Counted from the first letter of the stretch, positions 25,800 to 35,617 are shown. The stretch: DNA of 64,000 nucleotides from Marinomonas posidonica_A (GCF_043643765.1 NZ_JBHZSP010000010.1:1-64000), one strand, 5' to 3'. Notes: generated from the letters alone by a model not told the origin. A program made the numbers and translations.

Positions 25800-27086
25800 G
25801 TGTTCCATTCTTTTTTCCCTAACCCTAAGCTGTTCTTTTTAAGTTTTCTTGTTTGGGCGCTTGTCGGTGTCCTTGGCTGGTATTTAGTCATGCAGGACTT
25901 AGGAAGCTATTTAAGCTTAGGTAATTTCATCGGCCTAACCTTCCCAGAAACCCTAGCAGCAGGCGCTGATCCGGCGGCTCAAGCTGCTTTCCAAGACGCC
26001 TCCCAAAGTGCCGCAACCTTCTGGCTCTACCAATACATGCTCATTTGTTATGGTATTTTTATCGCCGCTTGGATGATATTTGGCGGTAATAAATGGGCAA
26101 AATGGTCTGTTCTTGGCTCAGGTGTCATCATTTTTGTGACATGGTTCAGCGTTCAGCTCAATGTCATGTTTAACGAATGGTATGGCAGTTTTTACGACCT
26201 TATTCAGAAAGCCCTATCTGCCCCAAACTCCATCACATTAAATGACTATTACTCCCAACTCAGCACCTTTCTAGGATTGGCAGCCGTCTACATCACCATT
26301 GTGGTTTTAAAGCATTTTTTCGTTAGCCATTATGTTTTCCGCTGGCGCACTTCAATGACCGAATACTATTCATCAAAATGGCAACAAGTTCGTCATATTG
26401 AAGGGGCATCACAACGTATCCAAGAAGACACCATGCGCTTTGCAAGTATTATGGAAGGGCTGGGCGTCAGACTGATTGGTTCGGTGATGACACTGTTGGC
26501 TTTCCTGCCCGTTTTATGGGCCTTGTCTGGTCATGTAAAGGAGCTACCGATTCTTGGTGAGGTTTCTCAATCCCTTGTCTTCATCGCCCTCTTTTGGTCT
26601 ATTATCGGTACCGTTTTACTCGCTCTCGCGGGGATCAAATTGCCTGGACTAGAGTTCAACAACCAAAAAGTGGAAGCCGCATATCGAAAGGAATTAGTTT
26701 ATGGGGAGGACAATGAAAACAGAGCCGAACCCATTACACTGACCGAACTGTTCAGCAATGTGCGCAAAAACTATTTCACCCTATATTTTCATTATTTGTA
26801 TTTTAATATTGTTCGCTATGGCTATTTACAAGCTGGTGTATTGGTGCCACTTATTGCCTTGGGCCCATCTATTGTGGCCGGCGTCATCACCTTTGGTATT
26901 TTCCAACAAATTAACAATGCCTTTAATCAGGTGGAAAATTCCTTCCAGTTTTTAGTTAATTCATGGACAACCATTGTGGAATTGCTATCCATCTACAAGC
27001 GTCTAAAGTCTTTTGAAGCCATGATAGATAATAAACCACTGCCGAGTGAAGATGACCACATTTCGGGCGACTCAACACTCATGTAG
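25800..27086 (+). CDS. sbmA: Peptide antibiotic transporter SbmA/BacA
   Basis: This 428-aa inner-membrane protein matches SbmA/BacA, a proton-driven importer of peptide antibiotics such as microcins and proline-rich peptides. About seven or eight hydrophobic segments are visible, and the family sequence FNEWYGSFYDLIQKAL, YYSSKWQQVRHIEGASQRIQEDTMRFA and ENSFQFLVNSW is conserved. It has no ATPase domain, so it is the SbmA type and not the ATP-coupled YddA type. The start is GTG 25800 with a modest ribosome site. Single-gene unit with a terminator just after it. Confidence 0.93.
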   Translation: MFHSFFPNPKLFFLSFLVWALVGVLGWYLVMQDLGSYLSLGNFIGLTFPETLAAGADPAAQAAFQDASQSAATFWLYQYMLICYGIFIAAWMIFGGNKWAKWSVLGSGVIIFVTWFSVQLNVMFNEWYGSFYDLIQKALSAPNSITLNDYYSQLSTFLGLAAVYITIVVLKHFFVSHYVFRWRTSMTEYYSSKWQQVRHIEGASQRIQEDTMRFASIMEGLGVRLIGSVMTLLAFLPVLWALSGHVKELPILGEVSQSLVFIALFWSIIGTVLLALAGIKLPGLEFNNQKVEAAYRKELVYGEDNENRAEPITLTELFSNVRKNYFTLYFHYLYFNIVRYGYLQAGVLVPLIALGPSIVAGVITFGIFQQINNAFNQVENSFQFLVNSWTTIVELLSIYKRLKSFEAMIDNKPLPSEDDHISGDSTLM

Positions 27087-27104
27087 GACAACTCATTAGC
27101 AACA

Positions 27105-27140
27105 AAAAAGCCCCAGCAAGTCAAACTGCTGGGGCTTTTT
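27105..27140 (+). terminator. Bidirectional terminator, sbmA and the 70-aa gene
   Basis: AAAAAGCCCCAGCA, an 8-base loop and TGCTGGGGCTTTTT form a perfect stem with A and T runs on both sides. It lies between two convergent genes and can serve both. Confidence 0.93.
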
Positions 27141-27172
27141 AAAGGATTGTCTCAAAACTGAGACATTCACCA

Positions 27173-27385
27173 TCACACATTTATGTTGATGTTCTGCCCT
27201 AGATTATCCGTTGTCGTATGCGAACCACTGCTTGCCGCAGGGGTTGTTGGCTCTGTGGCACGCTCTAGCAATCGTAGATTTTGCTGAGCTTCTTGCTGCT
27301 GCGCGGCTTTTGCCAAATTGGCTTGATACACTTCACTCGCAAAGTCCATCGCCGGCCCACCACTAACACCATTCACTTCTGCCAT
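27173..27385 (-). CDS. Small Ala/Gln-rich protein, possible RebB-like
   Basis: This 70-aa protein has no firm family. It begins after an excellent ribosome site (GAGAGGAGGG 4-13 bases before ATG 27385), which outweighs the longer frame to 27439. The central part GGPAMDFASEVYQANLAKAAQQQEAQQNLR is predicted helical. Its PAM-x5-6-LYQ-like spacing and Gln/Ala-rich helix recall RebB-type R-body proteins and similar small abundant proteins. The C-terminal 25 residues are Thr/Ser/Asn-rich and look unstructured. It sits alone between sbmA and glnE with its own terminator. No other reb genes are seen. The RebB resemblance is weak. Confidence 0.6.
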   Translation of the reverse strand: MAEVNGVSGGPAMDFASEVYQANLAKAAQQQEAQQNLRLLERATEPTTPAASSGSHTTTDNLGQNININV

Positions 27386-27533
27386 ATTCCCTCCTCTCTC
27401 GCTCATCGCGTTGGAGATCGATGTATGAAACATCGTCAATTACATTCTGTTCAAAAAACAGTCAATAGCAAAAGTATAGTGGATTCACAATGAATTTACG
27501 AATCGTTTTTCCTTTACCGCTTTAGCAACACTA

Positions 27534-30500
27534 CTAAAGCAGCTCGTTACGCACAAAGCTTTCCCATAGTTCATTGATTAAGCTTTGGTTTTTCTGCAAA
27601 TCTTCCGCCTGCACAACACGACCTTGCTTCTGTAATGCTTGGCGATGGGTACGAGCTCGAAACAAAGTGTAGGTCTCAATCATGCCCGCCACTTTCTCCG
27701 CAGGCAGCAAGCCAAGCTCTGACAATGCCTCTAACTGCCGAACATTATCTGAATACGTCATCAGTTCGGGATGTTGGCAAGACCAAGCCAAGACAAAGTA
27801 TTGCACCATAAACTCAATGTCTATGATGCCACCAGCGCCCTGCTTTAAATCAAAGCCTTTCTCTTTACTGCCAGTGTCTAAGTGTGAACGCATTTTCTCA
27901 CGCATTTTGATGACTTCTGCTCGCAATACAGAGCGATCGCGAACCGTCGCAATGATGCCTTTACGACACTCTTCAAACCGGTTCAATAACACGGGATCAC
28001 CGGCTAAGCCACGTGCACGAGTTAATGCTTGATGTTCCCACACCCAAGCTTCTTTTTGTTGGTAATCCTTGAAGGCTTCCAAGCTCGAAACCAATAACCC
28101 TGAATTACCAGACGGACGTAATCTCATGTCCACTTCATACAAACGGCCAGCGGCGGTAAAGCTAGTGATCATGTGGATCAGTCTTTGACCTAGGCGCGTA
28201 TAAAAGGTCAGGTTATCGATACTTCGTGTTCCGTCAGTGCTGCCATTTCCCTGCGCGTCGTGTATAAAGACTAAGTCCAAATCCGAATCGTAACCTAACT
28301 CCCAACCACCGGATTTACCGTAACCTATGATAGCCAATTGAGGTTCATGGAATGCCTCACCATAGCTCACCGGATAGCCGTGTTTTTTGGTTAAATAAAA
28401 CCAAGACTGTTTTAACACTTGCTCTAACAACACCTCCGCCAGCCAAGTTAAGTGATCACTCACTTTCATGACAGGCAAAATACCTGTGATATCACAAGCG
28501 GCTATGCGCAAAATAATAGAACGTCTGAATCGACGCATGGCATCCATCTGAGCTTCTTCATCGTCTTCTGGCAAGCGCAATAAGATTTGCTTTAACTCAT
28601 CTTCCAACATGGCCTTATCAGGCGGTGAAAATAACGTATTGGCATCCAGCAATTCATCTAATAACGCTGGTGTTGTGGAAATAGCCTCCGTAAACCAAGC
28701 ACTTTCCCGACATAAACGAATCAAATGCGTTAATGCTGTTTGATTCTCACACAATAATACCAAGTACGCCGTTCTACGAAGCACGGCTTCGAGGATAGGA
28801 AATACCCTTTCTAGCACCAAGTCTGGGTTAGCTTCCTCTTCAAGCCGACTCATAAATGCCGCTAAAAAGAGCGCCAAACGTTCTTGTCCTATCGGTTGCA
28901 TAAACACCAAAGTACGTGAACTCAACAGCTGAGAAATGCGTTGTACCACAAGCTCCTCTTGTTGCCATGAAATATCAGCAATGGCATCTCGAATCGCATC
29001 CTCATCTCCCGGTACTTTTAATAAAATTCGCCACGTTTCTTGCTGCTCTTTGCCCTGATCCGTTTCTTCGTCATCCTCGATCAAATCAACAAAATAGTCG
29101 TGAACTTGGTGTCGAGCAGACCATAAAGCGTCATTTAGTGCCTGCCAACTCTGAAAACCGACCATAATGGCCAACCGCAAACGCGCTAAATCATCCTCGG
29201 GCAAAAGTTGCGTTTGCTCGTCTTTGATCGCCTGTAATGCATGCTCTGTTCGCCTTAGTAGCAAATATGCTTGCTGTAACTGTGTTGTTTCTTGCTGACT
29301 TAGATATTCCTGTTGCGCCAAATAAGGCAAAACCTCTAATAAGGCTGGTATTTGCAGTCCTTGATCGCGTCCACCGTGAAGAATCTGTAACGCTTGCGCG
29401 ATAAATTCGACCTCTCTGATGCCGCCCTGACCCAGTTTAATGTTGTGTTCAATACCCTTGCGGCGAACTTCTTTCGCAATCATGCGTTTTAGGTCACGCA
29501 ATGCACCAATGGCCCCAAAATCTAAATACTTACGATAGACAAACGGCTTTCTTAGGGCTTCAAACGCCATCACATCCTGCTCACTGCCCGCCATAACACG
29601 GGCTTTGATCATGGCATACCGCTCCCAATCACGACCTTGGTCTTGGTAATAGTTCTCCAGTGAGTCCAAGTTCAACACTAAGGCGCCAGACTGACCAAAT
29701 GGTCGCAACCGCATGTCGACACGAAACACAAAACCATCGGCTGTCACTTGATCAAGATGTTGAATGAGTTTTTGACCCAATTTAGTGAAATATTCTTGAT
29801 GAGAAAGGCTTTTTTTGCCACCTTGAGTGTCGCCATGTTCACGGAAGGCGAAAATTAGATCAATATCAGATGAGAGATTAAGCTCATTACCACCAAGCTT
29901 ACCCATGCCAATCACAATCATAGATTGAACATCACCAGCACTATCTAATGCCTGACCATACAAGGAAGCATATTTCTGCTGACTCCAAAGTAAGCTGGCA
30001 TTCACACACACATCCGCTAGTTTGCTTAAATGGGCAGTCAGAACCGATAAATCGATTTTTTGCTGTAAATCCAGCGCAATCAGACGCACCATCCACCATT
30101 GACGATAAAGACGCAGACGTTGCAAAAATTGGGGCTCATCTAAATCGAATAACTGACCAGTCTCTTCGATTGGACTCTCTTGTAGAAAAAAATCTTCTCC
30201 TGCCATCAGGGCGTCAATGGTCGGGGGGAGAGAAAGGCTTGATAGGGACAACACGTCATCCAACCAGGCTGGATGACGCATAAACATAGTGTGTAAATAA
30301 TCACTCAATAACCAAAGTGGCTCAAGCCTAGCGATCTGCACCTGATCTAAAGCATCTAATCGACATCTTGTCCGCGCTTCTTGCAGTTGTTCCAGCAGCA
30401 AAGCTCGGTTTTCTATTGACTCACAATAAACGTCATAACTGGGGTTGTCAGAAGGTATAAACAAGACACTGTCCTTACTGTTGCCATCACTTAAATCATC

Positions 30501-30536
30501 TATATTAGTGGCTTTGTTGATTAAGCCACTGACCAA
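27534..30536 (-). CDS. glnE: Glutamine synthetase adenylyltransferase/adenylyl-removing enzyme
   Basis: This protein of about 1000 aa adds and removes AMP on glutamine synthetase, under control of PII and glutamine. It has two nucleotidyltransferase domains. The N-terminal deadenylylase has GMGKLGGNELNLSSDIDLIF near residue 210, and the C-terminal adenylylase has GYGKSGGWELGYDSDLDLVF near 730, each followed by a GlnD/PII-uridylyltransferase-type domain. The start is uncertain: TTG 30536 overlaps the CYTH gene by 32 bases and makes the protein some 50 residues longer than in E. coli. The CYTH-glnE order matches ygiF-glnE in E. coli. Confidence 0.95.
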   Translation of the reverse strand: MVSGLINKATNIDDLSDGNSKDSVLFIPSDNPSYDVYCESIENRALLLEQLQEARTRCRLDALDQVQIARLEPLWLLSDYLHTMFMRHPAWLDDVLSLSSLSLPPTIDALMAGEDFFLQESPIEETGQLFDLDEPQFLQRLRLYRQWWMVRLIALDLQQKIDLSVLTAHLSKLADVCVNASLLWSQQKYASLYGQALDSAGDVQSMIVIGMGKLGGNELNLSSDIDLIFAFREHGDTQGGKKSLSHQEYFTKLGQKLIQHLDQVTADGFVFRVDMRLRPFGQSGALVLNLDSLENYYQDQGRDWERYAMIKARVMAGSEQDVMAFEALRKPFVYRKYLDFGAIGALRDLKRMIAKEVRRKGIEHNIKLGQGGIREVEFIAQALQILHGGRDQGLQIPALLEVLPYLAQQEYLSQQETTQLQQAYLLLRRTEHALQAIKDEQTQLLPEDDLARLRLAIMVGFQSWQALNDALWSARHQVHDYFVDLIEDDEETDQGKEQQETWRILLKVPGDEDAIRDAIADISWQQEELVVQRISQLLSSRTLVFMQPIGQERLALFLAAFMSRLEEEANPDLVLERVFPILEAVLRRTAYLVLLCENQTALTHLIRLCRESAWFTEAISTTPALLDELLDANTLFSPPDKAMLEDELKQILLRLPEDDEEAQMDAMRRFRRSIILRIAACDITGILPVMKVSDHLTWLAEVLLEQVLKQSWFYLTKKHGYPVSYGEAFHEPQLAIIGYGKSGGWELGYDSDLDLVFIHDAQGNGSTDGTRSIDNLTFYTRLGQRLIHMITSFTAAGRLYEVDMRLRPSGNSGLLVSSLEAFKDYQQKEAWVWEHQALTRARGLAGDPVLLNRFEECRKGIIATVRDRSVLRAEVIKMREKMRSHLDTGSKEKGFDLKQGAGGIIDIEFMVQYFVLAWSCQHPELMTYSDNVRQLEALSELGLLPAEKVAGMIETYTLFRARTHRQALQKQGRVVQAEDLQKNQSLINELWESFVRNELL

Positions 30537-31452
30537 TTTTGAGCATTAAAGAGCCAACGGATTTCAGCCCACCCAATAACTCAAGCACCTTGTCTTCATC
30601 CGCTTTATACAATTCCTCTAACGCATTGTCCAAATCCACTAAAGCATGGTCTAAATGCGCGGGTAAACAAGGCCGTAATTGATGTATTGTGTGCCTGAAA
30701 GGTTGCAGCAACACCTCGTCCTGCATAAAAAACATGGCTTCCCAATAGATCAGCCACACTTCATACCAATAAGCCGCTAATGCCAAACGACTAACCGAGC
30801 CAATCGGTTTCTGAGGAAATTCAATCTGTCCCTGTTTCAGTCGAACGCCTTTCTGGGCTTTGGACACCACACTAACTTGAACTGGAACCTGCTCGGCAAT
30901 GCGTAAAGCAAATTCGTACAGCGCTGATTCAGGGCCACTTTTTAGTTCCAATTCCAGTTCACAAATGCTGTCTTCACCATAAGGTGACGTGACTTTTCCT
31001 TCATCGCAGACCACTTCCATCTTGGTAGTGCATTGCTGAATGTTCCACACTTGACGTTGAAAATCAGTACGATAGGCTTGTTGTAAATGACGGCTCCACG
31101 ACATATTCACTAGAGTATCAGGCAGAGGCACGTCTTTTAACAAAGACAAATTTAAGCAGTCGCTTTCCAGTTGCCACTCCCATTCGCCTCTGGCATGCAT
31201 GCCAACTCGACTGGTACCTCGCGTTTTTACCGTTTGGATAAATTGATCGTTAACGGCACGAATGCGCAATGCCATGCCCCCCGACATCAATTGACCATCT
31301 TCGGTATCATAGTAGGCATTCATTAAGTTAAGAGTGGGCTGGCGGGATACAGTATCATCGTCAGACTGAGCACATATTTCATCAAGAAAATCGCTCGCAG
31401 ACTTGAGATACTCAGACTGAAGCATTAACTTAAGTTCTAGCTCGGTAGCCAT
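30505..31452 (-). CDS. ygiF: CYTH-domain inorganic triphosphatase
   Basis: This 315-aa protein starts with the CYTH signature ELELKL (ExExK, residues 4-9) and keeps MALRIRAVN, TVKTRG, the CELELELKSG strand and SKAQKGVRL. E. coli YgiF is an inorganic triphosphatase with a CYTH plus a longer CHAD domain, 433 aa. Here the C-terminal CHAD-like part (about residues 220-315) is much shorter, so it may be reduced. It overlaps glnE, as the E. coli pair are also adjacent. Function is inferred from family. Confidence 0.85.
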   Translation of the reverse strand: MATELELKLMLQSEYLKSASDFLDEICAQSDDDTVSRQPTLNLMNAYYDTEDGQLMSGGMALRIRAVNDQFIQTVKTRGTSRVGMHARGEWEWQLESDCLNLSLLKDVPLPDTLVNMSWSRHLQQAYRTDFQRQVWNIQQCTTKMEVVCDEGKVTSPYGEDSICELELELKSGPESALYEFALRIAEQVPVQVSVVSKAQKGVRLKQGQIEFPQKPIGSVSRLALAAYWYEVWLIYWEAMFFMQDEVLLQPFRHTIHQLRPCLPAHLDHALVDLDNALEELYKADEDKVLELLGGLKSVGSLMLKIGQWLNQQSH

Positions 31453-31540
31453 AATTTACAAACCTCTAGTGCCTTTGCCAGACAGCAGCAAAGAAAAACA
31501 TAACCAAGCAAGTGTAACAGAAGCCCCAGCGTAGTAATAT

Positions 31541-31554
31541 TGGCTAATTATTCG
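31541..31554. promoter_or_regulatory. ARG-box-like site before argE
   Basis: TGGCTAATTATTCG, 18 bases before the argE start, matches 11 of 14 positions of the E. coli ArgR half-operator (TGAATAATTATTCA as I remember it). A single site of this strength can arise by chance in AT-rich DNA. Confidence 0.35.
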
Positions 31555-31571
31555 GATTTAAAGGAAGGTCT

Positions 31572-32738
31572 ATGCCCGCTCTACCGTCACTGATTGATAT
31601 GATGACTCAACTGATCGCGTCTCCTTCCATCAGTTGCAGTCAAGCTCATTGGGATCAATCCAATAAAGGCGTTATTGAACTACTGGAATCTTGGCTTAGC
31701 TCACAAGGTTTCCAGTGTGAAGTCATGCCCTTGCCCAGACAACCGAACAAATTCAACCTGATTGCGACGAAAGGGCAAGGCCGCGGTGGTTTAGTTCTCT
31801 CAGGACACACTGACACAGTACCCTATGATGAAGGTCGCTGGCAGTCCGACCCCTTTACATTACAGGAGCGTGATCAAAAGCTTTATGGCCTAGGCTCCTG
31901 CGACATGAAAGGTTTCTTTGCCATTGTATTAGACACTATTCGTCACATGACACTGCATGATCTTAAAGAGCCGCTTATCATTCTTGCCACGGCTGATGAG
32001 GAAAGTTCCATGTCTGGCGCGCGTGCCCTAGTGCAGCAAAATAAACTGAACGCACGCTATGCCTTAATTGGTGAACCCACCTCATTAACGCCGATTTATG
32101 CCCATAAAGGCATTATGATGGAACGCATTCAAGTCACCGGGCAAGCAGGACACTCTTCCAATCCAGCCCTTGGCAACAATGCGCTCGATGCCATGCATGA
32201 TGTCATGTCTGAACTTATGACTTTTCGCCAAGAATTAAAACGTGATTACCAAGATGCGAACTTCATCATCGATTACCCAACTATGAATTTTGGCTGTATT
32301 CATGGAGGAGACAATCCAAACCGTATTTGTGGACGGTGTGAATTGGAATTCGACCTTAGAGCATTACCAGGTATGAGCAACCAGTCCTTAATGGCAGAAA
32401 TTGCTCAACGCCTACCTCGCATAGAAGAAAAAACAGGCACTCAAATTCAACTAAACAGTTTGTTTCCAGACGTACCCTCTTTTTATACCCCTGTTGAATC
32501 CGCTATCATTAAGGCCTGTGAATCACTCACTGAGCGACCAGCCGAAACAGTCGCCTTTGCCACCGAAGGTCCCTTCCTAAATAAGATGGGCATGGAAACT
32601 CTCGTGCTTGGCCCAGGTTCCATCGATCAAGCACACCAGCCCAATGAATTTATGGCACTGGATCAAATACAACCAATGCAAAAGGTTATACGTGGTTTAA
32701 TAGAACGTTTTTGCCTTCAATCCAATGAGTCGAATTAA
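31572..32738 (+). CDS. argE: Acetylornithine deacetylase
   Basis: This 388-aa M20-family metallohydrolase releases ornithine from N-acetylornithine in arginine synthesis. Metal-site motifs are LSGHTDTVPYDEGRW (His and Asp), TADEESSMSGAR (the catalytic Glu) and GEPTSL. AAGGAAGG stands just before ATG 31572. It abuts argA with no gap. ArgE and ArgA together suggest the linear (non-recycling) arginine pathway, as in E. coli. Confidence 0.94.
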   Translation: MPALPSLIDMMTQLIASPSISCSQAHWDQSNKGVIELLESWLSSQGFQCEVMPLPRQPNKFNLIATKGQGRGGLVLSGHTDTVPYDEGRWQSDPFTLQERDQKLYGLGSCDMKGFFAIVLDTIRHMTLHDLKEPLIILATADEESSMSGARALVQQNKLNARYALIGEPTSLTPIYAHKGIMMERIQVTGQAGHSSNPALGNNALDAMHDVMSELMTFRQELKRDYQDANFIIDYPTMNFGCIHGGDNPNRICGRCELEFDLRALPGMSNQSLMAEIAQRLPRIEEKTGTQIQLNSLFPDVPSFYTPVESAIIKACESLTERPAETVAFATEGPFLNKMGMETLVLGPGSIDQAHQPNEFMALDQIQPMQKVIRGLIERFCLQSNESN

Positions 32739-34061
32739 ATGAGAAGCAGCGCGCCTGAAGAACTCAATTACGTGGACTGGTTTCGCCACTCCTCTCCTTA
32801 TATTAATGCCCATCGGGGCAAAACCTTTGTCATTCTTATTCCAGGTGAAGCAGTAGAATGTACACATTTTTCAAGCATTATCCATGACTTAGCATTACTT
32901 GATTCTCTGGGTATTCGCTTGGTGCTCGTACAAGGCGCACGACCACAAATCAACCGAGTGCTGTCCAATCACCATACTTCAACCCCTTTGGACAGCGATT
33001 ATCGGGTGACACCTCAAAGCCAACTACTGGACGTCATCCAAGCGTCCTCTGCGGTTCGAGTGCAATTAGAGGCACAATTGTCCATGGGATTATCGAATAC
33101 CCCTATGGATGGCGCTCGTCTTAAAGTGTGTAGCGGCAACTATGTCATCGGACGCCCACTCGGCGTAGTGGATGGCGTGGATTATGGGCACACAGGAGAA
33201 GTGCGCCGAATCGATACAGAAGCGATTTTCCGTTTATTAGAAGATGACAACATGGTGCTCTTGCCTCATTTAGGCTTTTCACCCACTGGCGAAGTCTTTA
33301 ACCTCAAAAGCGAAGATGTGGCGACACAAGCCGCGATCCAACTAAAAGCCGATAAATTGATCATTTATACGGACGAAGAAGGCGTCTTCAATCAAGCGGG
33401 AGAACTTTATTCAGAACTGTTGGCGAAAGACGCCGAAGCCATCTTAAAAGATGACTCATTACAACCGCTGACACAAAACGCGCTAGAAGCTTGTGTACAA
33501 TCCGTTCGTCATGGCGTACCTCGCGCCCATCTCATCTCCTATCATGAAAACGGCGGTCTACTCAGAGAGCTCTTCACCCGTGAAGGCTCTGGCACCATGA
33601 TAGACGAAGACAGTTACGAGCAATTACGCCCCGCTCACATTGATGACGTTGGCGGTATGATGGCTCTATTGGCTCCGCTAGAAGAGAAAGGCGCTTTAGT
33701 GAGACGCTCTCGAGAACTGCTGGAAAACGAAATCGATCGCTTTATTGTCATTGAACGAGATGGTGCCATTGTCGCCTGCGCTGCTTTATATCCCTTCGAG
33801 CAGGAGCAAGCCGGAGAACTGGCTTGTTTGGCAGTGTCCCCAAATTACCGAGGCTCCAACCGAGGTGAACGCTTACTAAAAGGCATTGAACAAGCCGCCA
33901 GACAACAACGTTTAAGCACATTATTCTTGCTCACCACACGTACCGCTCACTGGTTTATTGAGCGCGGTTTTAGCGAAACCACATTGGCAAGCTTGCCCAT
34001 GCAAAAACAAGCACTTTATAACTATCAGAGAAACTCAAAAATATTCTCAAAACAGTTATAA
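32739..34061 (+). CDS. argA: N-acetylglutamate synthase
   Basis: This 440-aa enzyme makes N-acetylglutamate from glutamate and acetyl-CoA, the first and feedback-controlled step of arginine synthesis. It has an N-terminal amino-acid kinase-like domain (about residues 20-285; VLVQGARPQINR) that binds arginine, and a C-terminal GNAT domain (about 295-435; CLAVSPNYRGSNRGERLL holds the acetyl-CoA loop). The length is close to that of E. coli ArgA. The ATG follows directly on the argE stop codon, so translation is coupled. Confidence 0.95.
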   Translation: MRSSAPEELNYVDWFRHSSPYINAHRGKTFVILIPGEAVECTHFSSIIHDLALLDSLGIRLVLVQGARPQINRVLSNHHTSTPLDSDYRVTPQSQLLDVIQASSAVRVQLEAQLSMGLSNTPMDGARLKVCSGNYVIGRPLGVVDGVDYGHTGEVRRIDTEAIFRLLEDDNMVLLPHLGFSPTGEVFNLKSEDVATQAAIQLKADKLIIYTDEEGVFNQAGELYSELLAKDAEAILKDDSLQPLTQNALEACVQSVRHGVPRAHLISYHENGGLLRELFTREGSGTMIDEDSYEQLRPAHIDDVGGMMALLAPLEEKGALVRRSRELLENEIDRFIVIERDGAIVACAALYPFEQEQAGELACLAVSPNYRGSNRGERLLKGIEQAARQQRLSTLFLLTTRTAHWFIERGFSETTLASLPMQKQALYNYQRNSKIFSKQL

Positions 34062-34100
34062 AGCTCGACGCTGGAAACGCACGCGAAACACTGTTCAAAT

Positions 34101-34128
34101 AAAAAGGCGACCATGTGGTCGCCTTTTT
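34101..34128 (+). terminator. Bidirectional terminator, argEA and mucD
   Basis: AAAAAGGCGACC, a 4-base loop and GGTCGCCTTTTT form a perfect 12-bp stem with T-runs on both strands. It lies between convergent argA and the DegP-like protease gene. Confidence 0.95.
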
Positions 34129-34147
34129 CGTGTCTTAGCATTATGTG

Positions 34148-35557
34148 TTATTCAACGATTTTGAACGGAATAAACATGGGATAGCCCTGACGAATGACCC
34201 GCATAGGAACAGAACGTCCCGTCGGTATATCTTTGGCGATTTTAATAAAATCTGTCACGCTCTCAATACGTTGGCCATTTAACATGGTGATCACATCTCC
34301 TTGCTGCAGACCATTTCGAGCCGCTGTGCCACCCAGTACTTGCTCGATCACCACACCATGATCAATGCTGTAGTTTTTCGCCATTTCAGCAGGCACTTCA
34401 CCCACGATCATACCTAAACGGTTCTGATCTTGTTGGGACTGAGCTATAACTTTTGGATCCGCTGGTCGACCTTCTAATGTAATCTCGATGGTTTGCTCTT
34501 TACCATCTCGATACACTTTCGCCGTCACTTCTTCACCCGCTTTCATGCGACCAACAACATAAGGTAACTCACCAGAATGTTCGATCTCTTCACCATTAAA
34601 ACGCATGATGATGTCACCGGATTGTAAGCCTGCTTTTTCAGCAGGTGAATCCGGTAACACACGACTAATTAAGGCACCATTTGGACGATCAAGACCAAAA
34701 GATTCCGCCAAATCATTGCTCACATCTTGAATCAACACACCTAACCAAGCACGAGATACTTTGCCGTCTGTTTTCAGTTGATCAACAACAGACATCGCGA
34801 CGTTTGATGGGATAGCAAAAGATACGCCCATAAAACCACCTGAACGCGTGTATATTTGTGAGTTAATACCCACTACCTCACCATCTAGATTAAACAAAGG
34901 ACCACCAGAGTTTCCTGGGTTAATCGCAACATCCGTTTGAATGAAAGGAACGTAACTATCAGACGGTAAATTACGTCCTGTAGCACTGACAATTCCTGCG
35001 GTTACCGTGTAATCAAAGCCAAATGGTGAACCGATTGCTAACACCCATTGACCCGGCTTTAGCTTATCTGAGTCGGCCATTTTCACGATCGGTAAATCAT
35101 CTGCTTCAATTTTTAGCAAGGCCAAATCCGTTCTTGGATCCGTCCCCACTAAGGTCGCTTGGTATTCGCGACGATCACTTAGTCGAACATGAATCACATC
35201 GGCGCCATCAATCACATGATTATTGGTTAATACATAACCGTCATGAGAAATAATGAAACCCGAACCGAGTGAGCTACGCTGCCCTTGCTTTGGCGGAGTT
35301 TGCTGACCAAATGGTTGCTGCCCAAAGAAGTGCTTGAAGAATTCATTTAACTCTTCATTGTTTGGACTGTATTGACGGCCACCTTCGTTGGCCGTTTTCG
35401 TGGTCACCGTTTGTTCCGTACTGATGTTCACGACTGCGGGGGAAGCATCATCCACTAACTCGGTAAAGTCAGGCAATGACGCCGCGTGAGTTAACATGGA
35501 AGTCATCATAACCGTGCTAACAACTAACACACTAACGTGTTTAAGCAATCTGTTCAT
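34148..35557 (-). CDS. mucD: DegP/MucD-type periplasmic serine protease
   Basis: This 469-aa HtrA-family protease/chaperone degrades misfolded periplasmic proteins. A signal peptide (residues 1-26) is followed by a trypsin-like domain with the full triad His114 (NNHVID), Asp144 (DPRTDLALL) and Ser217 (NPGNSGGP), then two PDZ domains (about 265-355 and 375-465). A Gln-rich linker (about 78-95) is the LA loop. It stands behind rpoE-rseABC, as mucD follows the algU-muc operon in Pseudomonas. A 60-base gap leaves room for its own promoter. DegQ is the alternative name. Confidence 0.93.
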   Translation of the reverse strand: MNRLLKHVSVLVVSTVMMTSMLTHAASLPDFTELVDDASPAVVNISTEQTVTTKTANEGGRQYSPNNEELNEFFKHFFGQQPFGQQTPPKQGQRSSLGSGFIISHDGYVLTNNHVIDGADVIHVRLSDRREYQATLVGTDPRTDLALLKIEADDLPIVKMADSDKLKPGQWVLAIGSPFGFDYTVTAGIVSATGRNLPSDSYVPFIQTDVAINPGNSGGPLFNLDGEVVGINSQIYTRSGGFMGVSFAIPSNVAMSVVDQLKTDGKVSRAWLGVLIQDVSNDLAESFGLDRPNGALISRVLPDSPAEKAGLQSGDIIMRFNGEEIEHSGELPYVVGRMKAGEEVTAKVYRDGKEQTIEITLEGRPADPKVIAQSQQDQNRLGMIVGEVPAEMAKNYSIDHGVVIEQVLGGTAARNGLQQGDVITMLNGQRIESVTDFIKIAKDIPTGRSVPMRVIRQGYPMFIPFKIVE

Positions 35558-35617
35558 TAATTGGTCTCCTTAAAACGTACCAAATTCATTACAGTGCCAG
35601 GTGAAGAAGGACATCAG

